A stretch of 9,709 nucleotides of DNA. It comes from Desulfobacula sp. GTDB taxonomy: Bacteria > Desulfobacterota > Desulfobacteria > Desulfobacterales > Desulfobacteraceae. The notes beneath the pieces are model-generated. The model ran no database searches. It was not told the DNA's origin and worked only from the letters and a program-made list of their open reading frames with translations. A program made the position numbers and the translations under genes. Positions within the stretch are counted from its first letter, which is position 1. Every line of letters begins with the position of its first letter. This document shows positions 4,765 through 9,709 of the stretch, one piece after another. The stretch covers positions 1-9,709 of the forward strand of contig JAGLFI010000028.1 in the NCBI GenBank assembly GCA_023144585.1, read 5' to 3'.

Positions 4765-7446
4765 TTAATGTGCCTGGGCCCAGTTTTCACCGGTCCCGAA
4801 ATTGACTTCTAAAGGAACTTTAAGTGGATAAACATTTTCCATAACGCTCTTTGCCAGATCAATCAATTGGTCTTTTTCCTCAAACGGGGTTTCAAATATG
4901 ATTTCATCATGGACGGACAGGAGCATTTTTGAGGCCATGTTATTTTTTTGCAGGGCAGCCTCCATTTTTATCATGGCCAATTTCATTAAATCGGCGGCAC
5001 TGCCCTGTATGGGAGTGTTGACGGCTGCCCGCTGGGCAAAATTCCGAATATGGATATTGGAAGAATTGATAGCATCCAGGCGCCGTTTTCTGCCAAAGAT
5101 CGTATGGACCTCACAGGTTTTCTTTGTCTCTTCTATGGTGTCATCAATAAATTTCTTTACACCGGAATACCGCTTAAAGTAACTATCAATATAGGCGGTG
5201 GCCATTTTTCGGCTGATATTCAAATCATTGGCCAGCCTGAATCCACTCATACCGTATACAATACCGAAATTGATGGTTTTGGCCTGGCTTCGTAAATCTT
5301 CGGTAACAAACTGGGGTAAAACCTGGAAGACTTCCAGGGCAGTCCTGGTATGGATATCTTCACCATTCTTAAACGCTTCTATGAGGATTTCATCTTCAGC
5401 ATAATGGGCCAGGATTCGAAGTTCTATCTGGGAATAGTCTGCTGAAATCAGAAGATGATCTTCTTTGGGGATAAAGGCTTTGCGGATTTTTTTGCCTTCC
5501 TCTTTCCGGATGGGAATGTTTTGAAGATTGGGTTTGGAACTGCTTAAACGGCCTGTCACTGTAATGGTCTGGTTAAATGAGGTATGGATTCTCCCGGTCT
5601 CAATATTTACAAGCTTCTGCAGGGAATCCACATAGGTTAATTTAAGTTTGCCAAGGGTTCTGTATCTTAACAATTTTTTAGGCAGTTCGTGATCTTGCGC
5701 AAGCTTGGTAAGGACTTCCACATCTGTTGAATAGCCGGTTTTCTTTTTTGTTTTTTTAATGGTTTTTAAGTTTAGTTTTTCAAACAGGATGACCCCAAGC
5801 TGCTGGGAAGAATTAATGTTAAATTCTTCACCGGCAAGGCAATAGATCTTTTTCTCAAGGTTTTTCAATTCCAGTGCAAAGATGTTGGAAAGGTGTTTTA
5901 ATGCATTCTTATCTACCTTAATCCCTTCCAATTCCATGTTGCCCAAAACCGTGATAAGGGGCACCTCAATATTCTCCATCAGATCGGAAAGGCCCTGATT
6001 CTTTATTTCTTTTTTAAAATACTGATAGGCCATAAAAGTGATGTCAGCGTCTTCAGATGCATAGTTTACTGCTTCAGAAATCGGGACCTGTTGGAAACCG
6101 ATCTGGTTTTTGCCTTTACCTGCCACCTCTTCATAGGAAATAGTCTTATAGCCAAAAAGATCCATGGCAATCCTGTCAAGACTGTGGCCCCTTATGGACG
6201 GATTTAAAAGATAAGAGGCAATCATGGTATCAAAGGCAATTCCCTGCATGACAATACCGAAGTTTGACAGGACAATATAATCATACTTGATATTTTGACC
6301 GACCTTTTTGATATCCGGGTTTTCAAGGAGAGGTTTGAAAATTCTTAATATCTCCTCTTTGTCCGGCTGTTCGACTTTGTCTGGAAAGGTGTGGCCAATG
6401 GGGATGTAAAATCCCTGGTTTTTCCTGAAAGAAAAGGAAATCCCAACCAGTTGTGCTTTCATGGGATGTTTGGATGTGGTTTCCGTATCAATGGCAAAAA
6501 TTTCTTTGTTTTCAAGAACCTGGGCCAGTTTCTCAAGTTCTTTGGTTGTTGTGATGAGTTTATATATTTTTTCAGATTTATCTGCTTTTTGCGCAAATTC
6601 TGTGGCAAGGGTTTTAAATTCCAGTTCCTGGAATAATTCAAAGGCTTTTTTCCTATCAAACGCTTTCAATTTGAATTCTTCGATTGTCTCCTTCACGGTA
6701 ACAGAGGTATCAATGGTGGCCAGATCACGGCTTAGGAGGACAATATCTTTGCTGTTGGAAAGATTTTCATATAATTTTTTTTTCTTTTTAAGGCTGTCAA
6801 GATTTTCATAAATATTTTCAATGGAGCCAAACTGGATAATCAACTTTATGGCCGTTTTGGGTCCAACCCCCTGGACACCGGGAATATTATCCGAACTGTC
6901 TCCGGCAAGCCCGAGAACATCAATAAACTGCCCGGGTTCTATGCCCATATCAGCTTTTATTGTTTTCATATCCTTAATGGTATCTTTCATGGGATCCCAC
7001 AGGGTGCATTTTTCTGTAATCAATTGGATAAAGTCTTTGTCACCGGTGACCATAACCACTTCAAATCCTTTTTCCTGTGCAAGTTTAGAATATGTTCCCA
7101 CAAGATCGTCTGCTTCAAAACCCTGTTTTTCAACAACGGGAATATTTAATGCTGCGATGATTCGTTTGATATCAGGAATCTGAGCTGCCAGTTCTTCAGG
7201 CATGGGCGGACGGTTGGCTTTGTATTGATCATACATTTTATGCCTGAATGTGGGGCCCTTGACATCAAACATGACAACTGCATATTCAGGAGTATTATTC
7301 TTGAGTAATTTTAACAGGATTCTGGTAAAACCAAATGTGGCATTGGTGGGATGCCCTTTTGATGTGGAAAGACTTCGAATGGCATGAAATGCACGGTACA
7401 GGAAAGCACTGCCGTCGATAAGGAATATTTTTTTTGGATTGGCCAT
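4765..7446 (-). CDS. polA: DNA polymerase I
   Basis: The 893-residue protein has all three domains of a full-length Pol I. The 5' nuclease (1 to about 290) shows FLIDGSAFLYRAF (8-20), FEADDLVGTY (110-119), VTGDKDF (133-139) and GDSSDNIPGVQGVGPKTA (182-199). The 3'-5' exonuclease (about 300-490) keeps its acidic residues: Asp320 and Glu322 in DTET, Asp389 in NIKYDY and Asp466 in YASEDAD, so proofreading should be active. The polymerase domain has motif A SADYSQIELR (Asp670), the O-helix Arg719, Lys723, Phe727 and Tyr731, and motif C HDE (846-848). It acts in Okazaki-fragment maturation and excision repair. The ATG at 7446 is preceded by AAGGATG at good spacing. It is divergent from the Cys-rich gene and followed by nadK. 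Nothing is missing; it is slightly shorter than the 928-residue E. coli enzyme. Confidence 0.99.
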   Translation of the reverse strand: MANPKKIFLIDGSAFLYRAFHAIRSLSTSKGHPTNATFGFTRILLKLLKNNTPEYAVVMFDVKGPTFRHKMYDQYKANRPPMPEELAAQIPDIKRIIAALNIPVVEKQGFEADDLVGTYSKLAQEKGFEVVMVTGDKDFIQLITEKCTLWDPMKDTIKDMKTIKADMGIEPGQFIDVLGLAGDSSDNIPGVQGVGPKTAIKLIIQFGSIENIYENLDSLKKKKKLYENLSNSKDIVLLSRDLATIDTSVTVKETIEEFKLKAFDRKKAFELFQELEFKTLATEFAQKADKSEKIYKLITTTKELEKLAQVLENKEIFAIDTETTSKHPMKAQLVGISFSFRKNQGFYIPIGHTFPDKVEQPDKEEILRIFKPLLENPDIKKVGQNIKYDYIVLSNFGIVMQGIAFDTMIASYLLNPSIRGHSLDRIAMDLFGYKTISYEEVAGKGKNQIGFQQVPISEAVNYASEDADITFMAYQYFKKEIKNQGLSDLMENIEVPLITVLGNMELEGIKVDKNALKHLSNIFALELKNLEKKIYCLAGEEFNINSSQQLGVILFEKLNLKTIKKTKKKTGYSTDVEVLTKLAQDHELPKKLLRYRTLGKLKLTYVDSLQKLVNIETGRIHTSFNQTITVTGRLSSSKPNLQNIPIRKEEGKKIRKAFIPKEDHLLISADYSQIELRILAHYAEDEILIEAFKNGEDIHTRTALEVFQVLPQFVTEDLRSQAKTINFGIVYGMSGFRLANDLNISRKMATAYIDSYFKRYSGVKKFIDDTIEETKKTCEVHTIFGRKRRLDAINSSNIHIRNFAQRAAVNTPIQGSAADLMKLAMIKMEAALQKNNMASKMLLSVHDEIIFETPFEEKDQLIDLAKSVMENVYPLKVPLEVNFGTGENWAQAH

Positions 7447-7470
7447 GTTAACATCCTTTTTTTTAAAAAT

Positions 7471-7498
7471 ATTGAATTTTTATTCAACTTTTATTCAA
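7471..7498. repeat. Cluster of TTGAAT/ATTCAA repeats in the polA / Cys-rich gene divergent region
   Basis: The 104-base gap between the divergent starts holds ATTGAAT (7471-7477), ATTCAAC (7482-7488) and ATTCAAT (7492-7498). The first two form the palindrome TTGAAT-N4-ATTCAA; the last two are direct repeats 10 bp apart, each within TTTTATTCAA. On the minus strand this reads TTGAATAAAA twice, a possible -35 or operator area for polA, but I find no convincing -10 for polA. Towards the plus gene, TATACT at 7511-7516 is a possible -10 with no good -35. The DNA is very AT-rich, so chance is a real possibility. Confidence 0.35.
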
Positions 7499-7550
7499 TC
7501 ATGGAGCATATATACTATCTTTTTTATTAAAGGAGAAGTATATTTCCATC

Positions 7551-7769
7551 ATGACTCAAAAAGCTAAAATAAGAAAAGAAAAAAGGCGTGCAAAACAATC
7601 AAAACTCTGTCATTGCTGTGATCGGGAATTTATGTTCTGTTGGAATTGCAGGTGCGGGTTTTCCATGTGCCAGGAATGCATGTATGAGAATCTTTGGGGC
7701 ATGACCTGCAACGGGATTACCTGGCAATGTCCTGATTGCGGCGAGCAGAATGGGTATGGCAATCAATAA
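7551..7769 (+). CDS. Small cysteine-rich, probably zinc-binding protein of unknown function
   Basis: The 72-residue protein has a very basic head (residues 1-18, rich in Lys and Arg) and then 11 cysteines at 20, 22, 23, 30, 33, 35, 40, 43, 53, 60 and 63, plus His21. Paired spacings CxC, CxxC (30/33), CxxC (40/43) and CPDC (60-63) suggest two or more zinc sites of zinc-ribbon or treble-clef kind. An Fe-S cluster protein is less likely but not excluded. There is no signal peptide or membrane segment. I do not recognise the family. A basic head plus zinc knuckles is compatible with RNA, DNA or ribosome binding, but that is inference. The start ATG at 7551 has a strong AAAGGAG (7529-7535), but it is about 15 bases away, longer than usual. 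purN begins 21 bases after the stop with its own strong Shine-Dalgarno, so the two are probably one transcript. Codon-like structure and a following operon gene make it a real gene. Confidence 0.85.
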   Translation: MTQKAKIRKEKRRAKQSKLCHCCDREFMFCWNCRCGFSMCQECMYENLWGMTCNGITWQCPDCGEQNGYGNQ

Positions 7770-7777
7770 TAATTTTT

Positions 7778-7785
7778 AAAGGAGG
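7778..7785 (+). promoter_or_regulatory. Strong ribosome binding site of purN
   Basis: AAAGGAGG is close to the full anti-Shine-Dalgarno complement and ends 5 bases before the ATG at 7791, fixing the purN start. It lies within the 21-base gap behind the Cys-rich gene. Confidence 0.8.
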
Positions 7786-7790
7786 AGAAC

Positions 7791-8516
7791 ATGGCAAAGA
7801 AAATCAATGTGGGGACTTTAATATCAGGCGGCGGGACAAACCTTCAGGCAATCATTGATGCATGCCTTAATAACTCGATTGATGCAAATATCCTTTTTAC
7901 AGGTTCGGACAACCCCGGTGTGAAGGGGCTTGATCGGGCTAAAAAGGCAAATATCGATACCTTTGTAGTAGATTATTCTCAAATTATCGGTTCCTGTAAA
8001 AATAAAGGAATAAAAGAGACAGATCTTCCAGAGGATTTCAATCTGGATGAGATTCAGTCCAAACAGCAACTGGTTGATACCACTGCATCAAAAGAGCAGG
8101 CAGCTTTTTTTTTAAAAACCCGTGCCATTGCAGAAAGAAAATTTTTAGATATTATTCTTGCCTATGACATAGACCTTTTTGTCCTGGCTGGATTCATGCG
8201 GGTGTTGACACCCTATTTTATTGACAAAATTAATACAGAGCCGGGAAAGTATAAAATAATGAACATTCACCCCGCGCTTCTTCCTTCTTTTCCGGGCACA
8301 GACGGATATGGAGATACCTTTAGTTATGGCTGTAAAATCGGCGGGTGTACGGTCCATTTTATTGATTACGGGGAAGATACAGGTCCCATTATCGGGCAAA
8401 AAACATTTGAAATTGAAGATACTGACACCCTTGATGATATTAAGAAAAAAGGCCTCGTAAAAGAGTGGGAACTTTATCCCCAATGTATTCAAAAATTTGC
8501 TGATTCTTTGATTTAG
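7791..8516 (+). CDS. purN: Phosphoribosylglycinamide formyltransferase (GART), with an internal insertion
   Basis: PurN transfers the formyl group of 10-formyl-tetrahydrofolate to GAR, the third step of purine synthesis. The 241-residue protein shows the phosphate-binding loop LISGGGTNLQAIIDA (10-24), LAGFMRVLTPYFI (132-144), NIHPALLPSFPG (158-169) and GCTVHFIDYGEDTGPIIGQ (185-203). The catalytic triad is complete: Asn158, His160 and Asp196. It differs from E. coli PurN (212 residues) in two places. About 40 extra residues sit between the N-terminal nucleotide-binding part and LAGFMR (roughly 64-107). The loop after PG reads TDGYGDTFSYG, where LHxHxxALExG is usual. Both changes leave the active-site residues in place, so this looks like a lineage variant and not a broken gene. 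The start is fixed by AAAGGAGG 5 bases upstream. It is probably co-transcribed with the Cys-rich gene and converges on the hybrid kinase across 65 bases that hold no clear terminator. Confidence 0.95.
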   Translation: MAKKINVGTLISGGGTNLQAIIDACLNNSIDANILFTGSDNPGVKGLDRAKKANIDTFVVDYSQIIGSCKNKGIKETDLPEDFNLDEIQSKQQLVDTTASKEQAAFFLKTRAIAERKFLDIILAYDIDLFVLAGFMRVLTPYFIDKINTEPGKYKIMNIHPALLPSFPGTDGYGDTFSYGCKIGGCTVHFIDYGEDTGPIIGQKTFEIEDTDTLDDIKKKGLVKEWELYPQCIQKFADSLI

Positions 8517-8581
8517 TTTCCGGCTGAAGATGGAACCCGCTTATTGGCATATTTTGGAAAAATTAATTGAAGATATTTAAA

Positions 8582-9709
8582 TTAAGACACTACAGAATAT
8601 ATGGTTTTTAAAAGCAGGTCTTTTTCTATGGGCTTTGCCACGTAGCTGTCCATTCCTAAATTTAAATATCGTTCTTTATCCCCCTTCATGGCATTGGCTG
8701 TCAAGACGATAATCGGAATATGTGTTTTGCTTTTTTTTTCAAGAGATCTGATTTTTAGTGTGGCTTGCTCGCCATCCATTATCGGCATTTGAATATCCAT
8801 TAAAATAAGATCAAAGGGTTCTTGTTCGTATAATTGAATGGCTTCCTGGCCATTTTTAGCAATGGTAATAGAATGTCCTATTTTTCCAAGCAAAATGGAC
8901 ACAACTCTTTGATTGATAATATTATCTTCGGCCAGAAGAATTTTTAATTTACGTGTGACCTTCACGTTAGATGATTTTTCCGGATGTGGTGCGTTGATTG
9001 AAGCCATTCGATCTGTATCAATATCAGCAGGGTCAGGCTTTTGTTTTTTTAGCTTTATCGTAAACCAGAAAACAGATCCTTTGTTTAATTCACTGGTAAC
9101 ACCAATTTTACCATTCATCAATTCCGTCAGCTGTTTTGATATGGTAAGACCAAGGCCTGTGCCGCCAAATTTTCTTGTGATGGATGCATCTACCTGGGTG
9201 AATAGATTGAATAATTTGTCTGTTTTGTCCTGTGGAATACCAATCCCGGTATCCTTTATCTCAAACAGCAGCATCAAGTCATCGTTAACTTCTTCTTTTA
9301 ATAGAATTTTTACAAAAATCTCTCCCTGGTCTGTGAACTTGATGGCATTGCCGATAAGATTTATCAGGATCTGGCGGATGCGTGCGGGATCTCCTGACAG
9401 ATAATGTGGAATGTTTTTTTCAATAAGATAATAGACTTCAAGCCCTTTTTCAAATGCCTTTGGCGAAAGTATCTCAATAACGGCATCCATCACTGTTTTT
9501 ATATTGAAGTCAATGGTTTCAATTTCCAGCTTACCCGCCTCAATTTTTGAGAAATCCAGGATATCATTAATGAGAACCAATAAAGCATCTGCGCTCTGTC
9601 GGGAGGATTCCACATAACTTTTTTGTTCCTGCGACAACCGGGTTTCTGAAAGGAGCTGCATCATACCGATAACACCATTCATCGGAGTTCTAATCTCATG
9701 AGACATATT
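8582..9709 (-). CDS. Hybrid sensor histidine kinase, C-terminal part (5' end outside the window)
   Basis: The frame is open to the right edge of the window (the codon at 9709-9707 is Asn, giving NMSHEIRTPMNG), so the ATG at 9706 is internal and the sensor domains lie outside. From that Met, residue 3 is the phosphoacceptor His. A HisKA helix pair runs to about 60. The HATPase_c domain has its N-box at INLIGNAIKF (Asn120), G1 DTGIGIP (Asp152), F box LFNLFTQVD and G2 GGTGLGLTIS (181-190). A roughly 35-residue linker rich in Pro, Lys and Asp leads to a C-terminal receiver (about 253-374) with acidic pair Glu260/Asp261, phosphoacceptor Asp304 in LILMDIQMPIMDG, Thr336 and Lys358. All key residues are present, so both kinase and phosphorelay functions should be intact. 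It has the BarA/ArcB-like architecture but no Hpt domain at the C terminus, so a separate Hpt protein is expected. Its signal and target are unknown. Confidence 0.95.
   Translation of the reverse strand, partial: NMSHEIRTPMNGVIGMMQLLSETRLSQEQKSYVESSRQSADALLVLINDILDFSKIEAGKLEIETIDFNIKTVMDAVIEILSPKAFEKGLEVYYLIEKNIPHYLSGDPARIRQILINLIGNAIKFTDQGEIFVKILLKEEVNDDLMLLFEIKDTGIGIPQDKTDKLFNLFTQVDASITRKFGGTGLGLTISKQLTELMNGKIGVTSELNKGSVFWFTIKLKKQKPDPADIDTDRMASINAPHPEKSSNVKVTRKLKILLAEDNIINQRVVSILLGKIGHSITIAKNGQEAIQLYEQEPFDLILMDIQMPIMDGEQATLKIRSLEKKSKTHIPIIVLTANAMKGDKERYLNLGMDSYVAKPIEKDLLLKTIYSVVS

Noticed and set aside
6461..6811. Plus-strand open frame of 116 codons, with similar ones at 6821-7183 and 4898-5182, opposite polA
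   Set aside because: Low-complexity translations antisense to an intact, fully motif-supported DNA polymerase I; no ribosome binding sites or operon context.
7447..7550. Assigned promoters for polA and the Cys-rich gene
   Set aside because: Candidate -35 (TTGAAT, minus strand) and -10 (TATACT, 7511-7516, plus strand) boxes exist, but none pair with a good partner at 16-18 bp, so I list only the repeats.
8517..8581. Bidirectional terminator between purN and the hybrid kinase
   Set aside because: I looked for a GC-rich hairpin with flanking A and T tracts and saw none; only AT-rich sequence without convincing symmetry.
8913..9404. Plus-strand open frame of 163 codons opposite the hybrid kinase
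   Set aside because: It lies wholly antisense to the conserved HATPase and linker coding sequence, has no recognisable domain, and is a shadow of that frame.

Overview
The window is AT-rich by eye and densely coding, with no gap between genes longer than about 105 bases. It looks like a free-living, signalling-rich bacterium. The style of the kinases, the YigZ signature variant, the PurN variant and the small Cys-rich protein suggest a deltaproteobacterial sulfate reducer (Desulfobacterales). That placement is inference from memory of the families; nothing here is taxonomically decisive.

Layout. (1) 1-713, plus strand: the C-terminal half of a histidine kinase cut by the left edge. (2) About 735-1355: a YigZ/IMPACT-family protein directly behind it. 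(3) 1365-1421: a consensus-like promoter whose -10 lies inside a 45-bp near-perfect palindrome. (4) 1432-3852: a tight three-gene operon of an XRE-cupin regulator, an aconitase-family large subunit (LeuC type) and its small subunit (LeuD type). (5) 3862-7446, minus strand: polA followed by nadK, convergent with the LeuCD-like operon over a 9-bp gap. (6) 7551-8516, plus strand, divergent from polA: a 72-residue protein with 11 cysteines, then purN. (7) 8582-9709, minus strand: the C-terminal part of a hybrid histidine kinase (kinase core plus receiver) cut by the right edge.

How it fits together. PolA, NadK and PurN are housekeeping enzymes of DNA replication and repair, NADP supply and purine synthesis. 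The two kinases are separate sensor fragments with no partner in view. The most distinctive unit is the XRE-cupin/LeuC/LeuD operon. The regulator gene comes first, and its promoter is overlaid by a large palindrome that is an obvious candidate autoregulatory operator. No leuA, leuB or other leucine gene is present, so the substrate of the hydro-lyase (isopropylmalate, citramalate, homoaconitate or another 2-hydroxy di- or tricarboxylic acid) is open. The second point of interest is the Cys-rich small protein just upstream of purN, which I cannot assign to a family. I see no mobile elements, CRISPR arrays, tRNA or rRNA genes.
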